The translations under genes and the position numbers were made by a program. Source: Sepiola atlantica (taxonomy: Eukaryota > Mollusca > Cephalopoda > Sepiida > Sepiolidae). From it: 64,000 bases of DNA. The DNA is taken from contig OY744519.1 of assembly GCA_963556195.1 (NCBI GenBank), positions 103,685,500-103,749,499 on the forward strand, in the 5' to 3' direction. This document shows positions 22,312-32,799 of this stretch, in pieces; the first letter of the stretch is position 1; every line of letters begins with the position of its first letter. Below the pieces are notes generated by a model. The model was not told where the DNA came from and did not search any database. It was given only the letters and a program-made list of their open reading frames with translations.

Positions 22312-23025
22312 TAGCTGAAGAACCCCGGGTTTCTCAACTTTTCTTTAATATTATAGCCGGGATTAGAAGTTAACACTTATTAAATATTTTTCATTCACTT
22401 TTTATAAAAATAAATATTCAGGTTTATGATGATGGTGATTGATATCGGCTAGGAAATAACTGAAAAAGAAAAAAAGCAATTGTCTTGTGTGCGATTCGAA
22501 CCCACCACGGTATAAACTGAAGGCGAACACTTTAACCACAAGGCGACACAAAAATATTGTGACATTTTTACCTACTTAAATGAGTTTGGCGTAGGTTTTA
22601 GTTATCTGCATAGATCTAAAATAGTTCGCTTGTCTAAAATAAATAAAGAAGCATAAATAAAAACTAAAAATTCTTATTAAAGTAAAAATATATTAGTGAA
22701 GATTAATCAAATATTTTTGTATCTATTTTTAATAAAAAAAAAAGTGATAAATGTTTTCTCTTCAAAGTACGTACAATGATTTGACGTGAAAAGTAGTTGT
22801 TCGGTCGGTTTGGAAAGGGAACACTAAAAATGGCGTAACATTTGTTTCTAATATTATTTTATGTACTTTTAATTTTGAATAATGAGTTTTAAAAAGATGT
22901 CCAAGAAGAACTTCTGGCATTGACTTGAAGGTGCTCATTTCAAATCTGCGGTTAATTTGGCTCTTATATCAACCATTTAACTGTGATGCCGTGACACACA
23001 TAGACAACTTTGCTTTATCTATATA
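22311..23025 (-). mobile_element. Helitron-like family D, copy 1, carrying a tRNA-like box
   Basis: The plus-strand left end is CTAGCTGAAGAACCCCGGG after a long (TA)n (22238-22310). The right end, read on the minus strand, is TATATAGATAAAGCAAAGTTGTCTATGTGTGT, like the family B 5' end. A second copy at 49520-50405 matches along its whole length. Internal minus-strand segment 22488-22553 is tRNA-like (see separate entry). Its right end abuts the CTAG of a family C copy. Confidence 0.65.
22488..22553 (-). other. tRNA-like segment inside family D (not a tRNA gene)
   Basis: The minus strand reads GTCGCCTTGTGGTTAAAGTG then GTTCGCCTTCAGTTTATACC then GGTGGGTTCGAATCGCACAC. GGTTCGAATC fits the pol III B box and TGGTTAAAGTG an A box. 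Acceptor-stem ends do not pair convincingly, and the same segment recurs in the other family D copy (50149-50212), so it is a repeat component. Confidence 0.55.
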
Positions 23026-23637
23026 CTAGAACACCCGTCTCAGGACGGGCAAAATTAATTCCTCGAATAGAACACTTTTGCACCACTTTTATGCCCCCTT
23101 ACGAAGATTAAAATAAAGAGATAATGACATAAAACATTATGTTAAGAATCCTTATTCTAATTTAGATCAAAATCCAGTACATGATTTTGATTCTAGAAAA
23201 TGTCTCAAATTTAAGGCTTAAGCGTAAGGGGTCTGAAGAAGAAGAAATTGAAATTCAAGGAATCTTGCTTCATTGGTATCTAATAATTATGGATCAAATT
23301 TAATTCAAATCTGATATATTTGAATTTTCAAATGGGAGATTGTGCCCATATTATATTCCCTAAAACGCTTTAAAATACTCCAAAGAAACTGAAATCTGAG
23401 GAATATTTATTTATGTAAAAATTTCACAAAAATCTGAGGTATCTGAATTTTCAACAAGGGCTTCCACTCCATTTTTATTCTCTTTGCATAAAACTAAATT
23501 ACACCAAATATAGCCCATATTAACCACTCCTTACCCCTAGCAGCTGTGTTCCAAAATTCATAATGATCGGTTAACTAGTTTAGGAGTGAATCCTGTACAC
23601 ACAAATATATAAACATATCTAACTTTATAAAGATGAA
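23026..23637 (-). mobile_element. Helitron-like family C, copy 1
   Basis: On the minus strand it begins TCATCTTTATAAAGTTAGATATG and ends in a hairpin CCCGTC-CTGA-GACGGG (23034-23049) four bases before CTAG (23026-23029) and T. This is the textbook layout of a Helitron 3' end. The body (TTTAGTTTAATTTAG, ACCTCAGATTTTTGTGAAATTTT) matches 54142-54693. Confidence 0.7.
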
Positions 23638-23639
23638 GA

Positions 23640-23890
23640 TATGGATACATACCACAATGTTTTGTCTTGCACAACTTCCTGCATTTTTTTAGTTACATAT
23701 TTTGTTTAAATCTTTTTTCTTCCTTTCTTGACAATTGAATATTTTGTAAAACTTCTTTTCGTATTGCATGATTGATATGATTTGTAACATTGTAACATTC
23801 GTCCCATAGTGCAATGCTTTAATGTTTTGTTGTGCATTAGACTCAAAATCTTTTAAAAAAATATTTTGTCTATAACAATATGTAATGAAG
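23640..23890 (-). repeat. Element G, copy 1
   Basis: TTTTGTCTTGCACAACTTCCTGCAT ... GTATTGCATGATTGATATGATTTGTAACATT ... CATAGTGCAATGCTTTAATGTTTTGTTGTGCATTAGAC. Two inverse copies lie at 48509-48680 and 49131-49365, each just after a LINE 3' end, as here. Confidence 0.7.
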
Positions 23891-24335
23891 AGTTTGAATG
23901 CAAAACGCGATAAACGCCATTTTCAAAATTGCGAAGCTTTCACTACAAAAAGTGTCGCATTTCAACAGGCTACGATACTCCAGAATCATGTTTTACATAA
24001 TGTGATATCAGCATAATTTTATTTTTATTATTTTGCTTTCAATTAAGATAAGCTTTTAGTCAGTGTTTGTCTTTCTTTTTTTTCATCGCAAACAATGTAT
24101 ACTGCTACTGAAGCGTAAGATATGGGGCAGATTTATAAGGTGAAACTTAGGTGGGGAGTTAGGCAGCAAGATGCTTGTTCATGTTACATTCAAATTTCTG
24201 CATTTTGATATAGTCATGAATACAGGGAGCAGGGAGGGAATTCCGAAGGTTAGCGTTTCAAGGAAAGAAGCTATTAGAGTAGAAAATCTTCTGGCATCTA
24301 GAGATCTCTACAGTGAAGGGGTGAGATTTTGCTGC
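23891..24335 (-). mobile_element. 3' end of the 44.3-kb-type LINE (C-terminus and 3' UTR)
   Basis: A minus-strand copy of the end of the LINE described at 44268-48495. CTAACTCCCCACCTAAGTTTCACC and GCGATAAACGCCATTTTCAAAATTGCGAAGC (plus-strand orientation) match its 3' UTR, and 24171-24320 matches its last codons in reverse. The 99-codon plus-strand frame here is antisense to this remnant and not a gene. Confidence 0.75.
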
Positions 24336-24470
24336 TTTTATTATTTAATGTCTCAATTTAAAGGAGTTGGATTTATCGCATTTTACATTCAAACTCTTCA
24401 TATGCATTTAACTGCCTTAATATTTGTTTTGATATTCCCAGGTCTTTTCAACATGTGCAATGTATTCTAA

Positions 24471-24859
24471 GTTTGAAATATAAGTGCATGTGATATGATC
24501 TGCACAATAGTCATTGCACGCTTACTAATAATTTTTATATTGTATAACTTTTTTTCTTTTTTTTTTAAATTTCATTTGAAATAAAATTCTTTGCAGCTGT
24601 AATTTGTTTATTTTAATGTTGATAATCTTTAAGCTATTTCAATGTGGGACCCAGTTGCAAAGTCACCATGGGAAAGAAGAGAATTTAAATGCTATATAAT
24701 GTCGAATCGGCGGACATATACGGTGAGCTTTGTCATATAGTATTCAACAGCAGAGGCAGGAACACTGCAATACGCATAGATTGACAGCTTATTATAAATT
24801 CTCCTAAAGACCCAATCCTTTTTGAAGGGGGCAATAACAACATTTTTTATATAAATATT

Positions 24860-24913
<54 letters not shown>

Positions 24914-25675
24914 CAAATAAAAGATAAAATAAATCGATGGTATGAAATAAAATGGAAAAAGGAAAGACTTGAAACTCAACATTTCGCCCAACTGTTGTGT
25001 GGGCTTTTTCAAGAGTGAAAGCTAAAAACGGCAAAACTAAATTAAATTAATATAGCTCACATTTGAACCCCTTACACCTAGCAGCTGTGTTCTAAAATTC
25101 ATAATGATCTGTTAATTAGTTATGGATTGAATCCTGTATATGAATAGAGATGTGTGTGTATGTGTTAGTTTTATATATACACACACACAAATTCCTTTAA
25201 ATATGCCATCAGATAGTTCTAGTAAATCCCCTTGTAAGTTCATTCTTTTATCATTATTTCTTAATCCATCCAGTTTATTTTTTTAATGCGTTTAACTAGT
25301 ATTATTTTTTAACTTACATAGATTATTTGTTCCAAAATATATTACACTATTTAAAAAAAAATTATAAGGTAGCTTTTGAAATGTGTCTTGCGAATACATT
25401 TTGAAAGCGAGGAGTAATTAAAAAAAAAAACTCTTCAATATTTAAAAATCCTATGAATAATTTTGAAGGTAGTTAAGCCTAAAGGTTCCAATCTATTTTT
25501 CTTTTTATTCATTGTCTTTCTTTCTTATTGAATTAATTTTTTTAATTGTTTGTTTCTATCTTTTTTTCGTCTGCTTTTATGAAGGACTAAATGTACCCGT
25601 GACCTGTTGGATTATAACAACTACCGATTAGAAAATTGATAAACTGTTAGATATCTATTAAGACCTTCCTCTTGT

Positions 25676-25711
<36 letters not shown>

Positions 25712-26255
25712 GTGACTGCTCTCTCTCTCTCTCTCTTAACTCTTCTTACTACTCTTAGGCCTCATTGGTATATCTTTCGTTCTAGCTAGCTAAAATATTA
25801 GTTTTCATTAAAATTACTTCCCTGGAAAATTAATGAACATAATATTTTAAGAAATGTTTCAATAATTTATCATTTTGTTTATTAAATCACTTCAATTACT
25901 GTCAAAATGGACAAAATTATTGCATATATATAGGAAAATAGGACAATAAAATTAAAAATGAAGAGCACCAAACATTAATTTATAAACAGTTTAAAAAATA
26001 GCAATGCAAATTAAGCATACAAATAGCTGTGTTTGGATATTTGTTTTCTGCTATATATAAAATATTAAAAGAAAACTATATTGTATTATTGATATAAATA
26101 ACAGCGATCTGTTTTGATGGTAATATAGTTGTGATAAACGAAAAAAAAACTTTCACATTTATTCATTTAGAAGAAGAGGGGAAAAAGAAGCATCTCATGA
26201 GATCTGTAAAAATGATCATAAAATCACAATTTTAAGTTTGTTATAATTTTTTCAG
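24471..26255. other. Intron sequence with microsatellites and a family C scrap
   Basis: (TA)n at 24863-24911, (GA)n/(CT)n at 25676-25736 making a local palindrome, and a minus-strand family C 5' scrap at 25049-25150 (CTAGCAGCTGTGTTCTAAAATTCATAATGATCTG). No exon recognised. Confidence 0.45.
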
Positions 26256-26400
26256 GACAGATACACAGTTCAATGGCGAGGCCTGGGAAGATGAAGTGGA
26301 TTATTACAATGATCGCCCAGGGGCGTTTGCGCCTTCTCCAGTGCCTCCAGAGATCCCACCACTTCCGAATTATTCTGCACCAAACAATCACACACCCACA
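26256..26400 (+). CDS. SHC adaptor, exon with YYN motif (start of CH1 linker)
   Basis: A 145-base exon with acceptor TTTTTTCAG and donor GTAAGT. Its first base completes the split Thr codon, and 48 whole codons follow. The peptide begins TDTQFNGEAWEDEVDYYNDR and continues with a proline-rich stretch (PVPPEIPPLP). Vertebrate SHC has GFDGSAW followed by an acidic run and YYNDFPG at the same place, where the paired tyrosines are phosphorylated and the YxN motif binds the GRB2 SH2 domain. The YYND core is fully conserved, so receptor-to-Ras signalling through GRB2 is the likely role. The proline-rich segment could bind SH3 domains, but that is inference. Confidence 0.92.
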
Positions 26401-26589
26401 GTAAGTTGCCTCGTCTTTTTTATTTTGCTTTTATTTATTTTTTGTTAAACACGCAAACACACAAAAGGTATATAGGAATAAAAATGCATCATCATCGGCT
26501 TCAACATGGCGACCAGCAACACGACCAATATGTGCAAATCCAAATAAAGCTATTAAAGCACAGAAATAAATAGCAAACACATTTACATT

Positions 26590-26950
26590 TTAGACTTCTG
26601 AGACATCATCGTCATATTCGGTTTAATATCCGTTTTTACATGCTGGCATGTGTTGGACGGATTTTAGAAATTGACTTCCAAACTAACCTGTCTCTGGTCA
26701 GGTCTTTAGTTATCCCTCTTTCTCTCAATTCCATCCTTATTACTTCCTCCAACGTTTCCCTTGATATCCCTCTGCCAACTGACTCTGCTACCTCAACTGT
26801 TCTACATTTACTAACCCAGGAACTTACATCCATTCTTTCAATGTGACCAAACCAACAAAGTCTGCCGTTTTGCACAAATCTCCTTATGCTGTTCAGATTT
26901 AATATTCCTCTGAGGTCATCAGATCTTAGCCATTCTTTAAGGCTCATTAC
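26590..26950 (-). mobile_element. LINE remnant (CWFGHIERMD-type C-terminus), copy 2
   Basis: The minus-strand frame 26636-26947 is open for 103 codons: MSLKEWLRSDDLRGILNLNS, then LCWFGHIERMDVSSWVSKC and LEEVIRMELRERGITKDLTR. Same family as 17280-17640. It is the best-preserved piece of this LINE type, but lacks RT and endonuclease regions. Lies antisense in the SHC intron. Confidence 0.8.
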
Positions 26951-27289
26951 ACATCCACCTTATCATTCTTATATCATTTCTCTCCATGCAACGCATGTCT
27001 TCAACCCTTACTGGACAGGTTTCACTTCCATACATCATCACACTGCATACACATGCCTGATAGACTCTTCGTTGCTGATTATTAATGGCATGAATCCCCT
27101 GAACTAACTCCATCCACTTCTAACTCTTGCAATCACACAAGCACCAGCTCCTCCCTGTGCTCCAAAATAATGAAATCATTGTGTACACGGTGTACGACAA
27201 CTCATCAAAAGTGCAAGTGTAGTACGTAAGATAATGTGAAATTGTCAGGGAAATAAACAGTCTATGAGTCATGATATGCATGTATGGAG

Positions 27290-27760
27290 AAAGGGGACAT
27301 CAGGTGTAGTTTAGGCAGATTTCGGGAGGCATGAGGGTTTTAAAGGATGCAGTGTCTCGGCAGCCAATAACAGATGAAGGCAGTTTATACCATGCTTCAG
27401 CAATTCTGAGTAAGAAAAAATGTTTCCGAAAGTCATGGGAGCTGTGCTGTTTTCTGTCTTTGTAGACGTGTCCATGTGGATTAGACACATGGAGATCAAA
27501 AAGATGCTCTGGGTTGTTGTTGGCGAGATGGTTAATAATTTTGTTGGTGGTTTACCAAGTCAGTTGCTAGATGTCGAACCTTTAATGAATCCAAGCTCAA
27601 GGAAACAAGGCGTTCAGAGTATGCCAGTTGTCTTATGGGGGAGTATTCGCTTGGTTGCACATCTCTGAACAGTTTCCAGACGATCAATGTTCTGAGCAAG
27701 ATAGAATTCGTTTCATCATTCTGGAACCCTAAGTGTGTTCACACCATATCTGTTTAAATA
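27290..27760 (-). mobile_element. LINE remnant (CR1/L2-like RT C-terminus)
   Basis: Minus strand: RQLAYSERLVSLSLDSLKVR (about 27571-27640, from a segment with frameshifts), then RKQHSSHDFRKHFFLLRIAE and AWYKLPSSVIGCRDTASFK. The pattern RL..LGL.SL..RR...DL....K...G / D-RK-FF--R---WN-LP--VV-A-S---FK is the usual C-terminus of CR1/L2-like LINE polyproteins. Frames are broken. Confidence 0.65.
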
Positions 27761-27763
27761 ACA

Positions 27764-27765
<2 letters not shown>

Positions 27766-27810
<45 letters not shown>
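27766..27810. repeat. (ATA)n microsatellite
   Basis: About 15 units of AAT/ATA. Confidence 0.9.
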
Positions 27811-27815
<5 letters not shown>

Positions 27816-27844
27816 TCTTTCATTACTTTAATCAAGTAACTAGG

Positions 27845-28100
27845 AGAGTAGAAAGTGGACATTGGGTTTACTTTTGGCAGCCTTGTAACTCTTGCTTCCC
27901 TTATTTTGTCCTTTCGACCTCATAAGTGATGTTTCTAACAAAGAGGGAAGAATTGCTGTTTTCTGGGTCGGAATTTATCCATCTAACACTTATCGTTGGC
28001 TAGTTGTTGACCTTGAAGTAGTATTTTTTTTTAGCTCCTGACATCAAGTGGTTTCATGCCTTGTCTGGAGCGACTTCCATAAAAAAAATACATGTTATTT
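27845..28100 (+). repeat. Interspersed repeat H, copy 1
   Basis: GGGTTTACTTTTGGCAGCC, AGAATTGCTGTTTTCTGG, TATCCATCTAACACT, GACCTTGAAGTAGTA and TTCATGCCTTGTCTGGAGCGA recur at 55490-55745 (+) and in reverse at 35435-35650. Probably a SINE or MITE of unknown type. Confidence 0.7.
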
Positions 28101-28659
28101 TGTAAATCTGTTATTCTTGTGTTAATTGGCATGCATAGTTGAAGAAAAAAAACAGAAAAATGAATGAATAAAACATTCAAATCATACAGGTTTTCCCACA
28201 AGATTTTCTTTATATTTTAATAAGGACTTATGTAAATTAAAAGGTGGAATAATACAAGGTGAACCCCTCCCCTAAAAAAATGCCACCCATGGAATCCTTA
28301 ATAAAATTCACAATCGTTTTTGCAATCCAACATTAAGGGAGTTAAATGACTTTTATTTTATCAATAAATGACTCTCTGTCTTCTTCCATCCACATGTGCG
28401 CTCTGTATCTTTCTCTTAATTTTGATTTTCTTAGTTGAAACTGATTGGAGTTTAGGAAAATTCCGAAAATAATTGAAACAAGCAGAACTTGCTGATCAGG
28501 GGATAAAGGAAAGTCTGTTAAGTTGAAAGCTCGCAAACCAAACTAAAAAAAAAATCATCTTAATAACTAACCTGTTAGCTCGATTGTTCTATTATTTGTA
28601 AATTTGCCTTTATTTATTTTTTTTTTTTGTTTACAAAGATCGATATTTCATTAATTAAA

Positions 28660-29126
28660 CATTTGGTTCTTATACAGATAAAGAAACATATGAAAATCGC
28701 ATTCCAAGTAAAAAAACAGGCAAAAATAAGTATCTTCACAAAAAATGAGGAAAAATGATCGAGTAAAAGTTTAATTAAAAGTAAAAATCAATTTTATCGT
28801 AAATTGCAGTTTTATCGTATTACATATCATTTCTAAAGCCATTCTTCACATGAGGAAAGGGGGGGGGGCGATTTTCACGTTATCTGGGTTTACGACCTCA
28901 AAGGAGACTTACCTCCCCTGTTTCAGGTAAATTTCCACAACGAGCCATGGTAACTCTTGCAAAATACGATAAAATTGATTTTTACTTTTAATTTAACTTC
29001 TAAACAATCATTTTTCCTAATTTTTGGTGAGGATACTTATTTTTGCCTGATATGTAAGTATATCAAAGAGTTTTTTACTTGGAATACGATTTTTATGTGT
29101 CTTTATCTGTATAAGAACCAAACATT
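28660..29126. repeat. Foldback element, arms about 165 bp
   Basis: ATTTGGTTCTTATACAGATAAAG at the left and CTTTATCTGTATAAGAACCAAA at the right; inner AAAGTAAAAATCAATTTTATCGTA and its inverse near 28785 and 28965. The centre contains a G-run (about 28859-28868). Confidence 0.75.
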
Positions 29127-29409
29127 TTTCAAAGCACATCATCCAAGTTGTTTATATTTCTTCCCTCTACACCCACGCATACAGATAGAGGGGGCTGTGG
29201 CACGCCTGGTTGGGAAATTCAGCAAGATTTCAGCGTTTTTTGCCACTGGCTACTTACAATTCTGGATAACGCTTACAAATTATGGAAAGTGGTCCAGGAG
29301 AAACGAATATTGTAGAGGTTCAGTAGAATTCATAAGAATGCAATTCCGCAAGTCGATTATTCTCTGACTCTTTCGAATCAAATCTGCCATCTCCTCCACT
29401 GATCTTAAG

Positions 29410-29768
29410 AGTCTCTATTGACTTACCTCCCCATGAGGGCAGAATTAGACACACTTTTTATGCGGAGGATATCTAGCTCCCCAAAAGAGGGACACTTTAG
29501 ATTGGGACAAAAATAAAAATTAAACCAGTCAAGAAGGGTCTCTTCTTCACCCACCGAGGACAAAACAGATACTACATTTTGAATTATTTATTTACAAAAA
29601 TATGAAATATGTTTTGACAAATCAGGCACAAGGCCGTCAAAAGTGGGTGTGGGTGTGGGTGGGGGTCATCCTGTGTATATCTTGCTCTTAACTAAACTTA
29701 TTAGCAGTCACAACAATACCACATTTACTCTAGGGGCCGTTCTACTTTAAATATCCCAAATTGATAGA

Positions 29769-29807
<39 letters not shown>

Positions 29808-30232
29808 GAAAATATATCTATGGCAATTAAGCTACACAGTTGCCTCTGTGTAGCTTAATTGCCATAGATATATTTTCATACTACTACAAGTTCTACTCAC
29901 GTATTGAGCACTCTTGAAGTAAATACTGAAAATCTATACACAAAATATTATATCGCCTTATAATATTATGTGTGTACACACACACACTTAAATTCATTTG
30001 AATAAAATGGTAAGTAAGACTCTCCCAACCCTTTCTAAAGAATAGACCTCCCACTGTTTTCCGGATTGTTTAGAACCGAAAACAAACGAGTCAATCTCTA
30101 AATGAGAGTGGGACATAAGTAGGAAGAAATTGAAGTGTAGTTTGGAAGTGGATGGTGTCCTTCCAAAATAAGAAACAATTGGGGCAGCCAGGTTCAAAAT
30201 AAATAGTACACTTTGATCCTAGCCCGAAGGTC
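29410..30232 (-). mobile_element. U2 snRNA-derived SINE, copy 3 (long form, interrupted)
   Basis: The left end carries the tail TTACCTCCCCATGAGGGCAGAATTAGACAC, the middle AGGCACAAGGCCGTCAAAAGTG, and the right end reads on the minus strand CTTTGACCTTCGGGCTAGGATCAAAGTGTACTATTTATTT, a decayed U2 head. It is interrupted by (TA)n (29771-29805), a perfect hairpin (29806-29879) and other DNA. Confidence 0.7.
29806..29879. repeat. Perfect 34-bp hairpin with 6-base loop
   Basis: Left arm 29806-29839, loop TTGCCT, right arm 29846-29879, with no mismatches. Lies directly after (TA)n. Complete pairing over the whole arm is more like a young palindromic insertion than a microRNA precursor. Confidence 0.85.
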
Positions 30233-30394
30233 AAAGGAATTCATGTGCATACCAAAATGGATATGAGGGACTAGGCCATAATAGGAGAGCTATCATCTGG
30301 CAAAATGATGCAGTCATCATCATCATCATCATACACACACACATACAAATTTAATCAAACTTTGTGTAATAAAATTAATTATTCCAAAATTGAT

Positions 30395-30645
30395 TTCTTT
30401 GGATTATTTTGACTACTGTTCTTATCTTGAATGTTATTCTCACAATGTTTCCGCCGATGTAACCTCTAACCTTCTTTAGGTGTGTCTTGTCGAACTCTGA
30501 AATCTGTACAGAACTTTTAAACGGACCCCTTTATTATTCAATCTATGTTGTGAGAATAACATCTAAGATGAGAACAGTAGTTCAAATAAAACAAATAATA
30601 AAAATTATCAATCCTCATCTCAAAAATTCCAAAACAAAATTGATT
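30395..30645. repeat. Repeat J, copies 3 and 4 head to head (palindrome)
   Basis: GACTACTGTTCTTATCTTGAATGTTATTCTCACAA at 30409-30443 is inverted at about 30550-30586 (TTGTGAGAATAACATCTAAGATGAGAACAGTAGT). Ends about 75 bases before the SHC exon at 30721. Confidence 0.7.
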
Positions 30646-30720
30646 TAATCGCTTTTTTTAACCTCTTTTATTTTTACTATTTGACAGCTTTTTTAAAGAT
30701 TTCTATTTTCTTTCTCTCAG

Positions 30721-30844
30721 GTTCCAGAGGGATTATATTCTACTGTAAATAAAAATCGGAATAATGATTACAATAACAGCGCTGAGGGCCTATTGGTTGA
30801 TCTGTCGGATCCTACAGGCCTAGACCTGTACGATAGACCCAAAT
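30721..30844 (+). CDS. SHC adaptor, CH1 linker exon
   Basis: A 124-base exon with acceptor TTTCTCTCAG and donor GTAAGT, giving 41 codons plus one base (T) of a split Ser codon. The peptide starts VPEGLYSTVNKN and includes NNDYNNSAEG and DLSDPTGLDLYDRPK. The Tyr-Asn-Asn in NNDYNNS fits the pYxN consensus bound by GRB2 and could replace the second vertebrate site (YVN), which has no direct counterpart here. YSTVN does not fit YxN. The CH1 region is poorly conserved across animals, so assignment rests on the intact frame, splice signals and position between two clearly SHC-like exons. Confidence 0.85.
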
Positions 30845-30924
30845 GTAAGTTTTATAATAATAATTTAATTGAATAATGTTTAATAATGTTTAAATAAATT
30901 TGTAACTAAATTAATCCAACAGAC

Positions 30925-31330
30925 TGTGTGCCGCATGGAGAGTCTTCAGGCAATTTTACAAAATGTATGATAGAGAGACGCATGTTCGACCTCTACTCTT
31001 GTATGGCTGTGAGATGCGGTCAGCGACAAAACCTCAAAATGACACGACCCTGGATGCAGTTCATCAGATGGAGAAAATTGCCGGTTTCACTGTAAAGGCT
31101 TCTATGAGAAATTGTGTCACAGAACAACTTCTCAACTTGTACGGCCACGTCACCTGCTGTCAGTCATCGGAAACGCTCCAAAGTGTGTCCCACATTTGAT
31201 GCTGATGGACCAAAGTCGCATGGTAGGCCTTTTAAGACATGGAGATGGTCAATTGATGATGACCTGATCTTAGCGAACGGTATTAGCGAAATGTCAAGTT
31301 GAAAGTTATTCACGAAACATCTCATATCAG
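30925..31330 (+). mobile_element. LINE remnant (LLYGCE-type C-terminus), copy 2
   Basis: Encodes RPLLLYGCEMRSATKPQNDT, MEKIAGFTVKASMRNCVTEQ and LLNLYGHVTCCQSSETLQSV before a frameshift, then KTWRWSIDDDLILANG. Better preserved than copy 1 at 16725. Begins about 80 bases downstream of the SHC exon 30721-30844. Confidence 0.7.
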
Positions 31331-31584
31331 CACGATGACTCAAATACAAAATATAAAAATAATAATAAATGAAAATAAAAAATAATTCTAATAATTTTGT
31401 TATTTTTTAATTATAACAAAATTTAATTAAAAACTATTTTTTATTTTTATTTGAATAATTCAATGAAATTTAATATTTTTACGTTCCGCGTATAATTCGG
31501 AGTAAGAAAGAATAAGGCTACAATCAAGATATAAATGATACGGACTATAAAATTATTTTTGAAGTCTTCTATAAAATTTTATAA

Positions 31585-32137
31585 TCTATATAATATGCCA
31601 AGGCTTTCCGTGTTTGTACATACATTATCACCTTTCACACACATTAAAAGAAATAAGATCGGCCGATCAGCAAAGATGGTGATTGATGATTAATCTGATG
31701 TCGCTTAGATAAAAAAATTTGACTTCATCCATTTTATAATGAATTATTCCAAAATCAAATTATGTCGCTCCATTGACTAAAACGCTACAATTTAAACTAA
31801 ATACATTTCAAAAAGTGACATTCGTTTTATTTATTTGAAAAATATTTAGCTGACGATTATGTTTACAGTAAGAAGACAGAGGATATTTATTGTTTTAAAA
31901 AGAATTAAATTGCTTCAATTTGAAATACATGAATAAAGATGAAACATATCCGTTGTATTTATTTAAAGAATATTTATCTGACAATGATAATTTTTTTTAA
32001 GGAAGAAGAGTAAATTTTTTTCTTAATAGTATTGACCCTTACAGACATTTATTATTTCAAAAGGAATATTATTATTAACAACAAATTATAAAGATTGATG
32101 TAGAAAAACCTGTGGAATTTTCATGGAATTCCACTAG
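31585..32137 (+). mobile_element. Helitron-like family A, copy 3
   Basis: Begins TCTATATAATATGCCAAGGC and ends GTGGAATTTTCATGGAATTCCACTAG. GTGGAATTTTCATGG with its surrounding bases can form a short hairpin before CTAG. All family A internal landmarks are present. Confidence 0.75.
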
Positions 32138-32295
32138 GTTTTATTAATTTACTGAATGCGCATTAAAAAAAACTTTTTATAAGCGAAAATTAGTTTGGTT
32201 TTTCTGTTTCATTTATGCATATAGATAGATAAACATCAGCATTTTGGTAATTTTCATACAAATTTATTTATCTTTTAAATGTGACCAAAAAGAAA

Positions 32296-32719
32296 GGGTA
32301 CTACTCCAGATGAAGTGCCTAATTTCCGTAACTGCTCGGCGGCAACGATCGGGCAGGTCGCGGAAGCGCCCGAGAGCTGCCGAGACAAAAACGAGGCTGA
32401 AGCAGTCTGACCGATCAGGTTCAACAAAACAAGCGGTAGGAAGACGTTTCGAACCGGCCGCAAACGTATCCGTAAACCCTGACCCTCGACGAGAAAATAT
32501 CTGAAACCCCCCCCCACCCCACCCCAAAAAAAAATATATGTATTTTTTTCTTTTGTATTCTTCGTCTTATACTGTCGTCTGCCACTCTTCCATTTTTACG
32601 ACTTTCAGTTTTGCTTCAGCCTCGTTTTCGTGTCGGCAGCTCTTGGGCACTTCCACGACCTGCCAGATCGTTGCTGCCGAGAAGTCACAGAAATTAGGCG
32701 CTTCATCTGGAGTAGTACC
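32296..32719. repeat. GC-rich foldback element
   Basis: Arms 32298-32405 and 32610-32719 are inverted: GTACTACTCCAGATGAAGTGCCTAATTTC at the left, and GAAATTAGGCGCTTCATCTGGAGTAGTACC at the right; inner CGGGCAGGTCGCGGAAGCGC and its decayed inverse. Much richer in G+C than its surroundings. The minus strand of the spacer has GGCCGGTTCGAAACG, close to a pol III B box. Frames on both strands here come from this palindrome. Confidence 0.75.
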
Positions 32720-32799
32720 AAAGAAAGAAGAAATCAATTTGGCTTTTCACTTGCAATTTAAAAATAGGTCGCAACTTGTTGAAGATCAAGTCACAAGAA

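Noticed and set aside
22488..22553. Functional tRNA gene
   Set aside because: No convincing acceptor stem, and the segment is part of a repeated element.
24171..24470. 99-codon plus-strand frame
   Set aside because: Antisense to a LINE 3' remnant; the peptide resembles the reverse-strand reading of the long LINE, not a gene.
29806..29879. microRNA precursor
   Set aside because: Perfect pairing without bulges and lying beside (TA)n inside transposon DNA; no evidence for a mature product.
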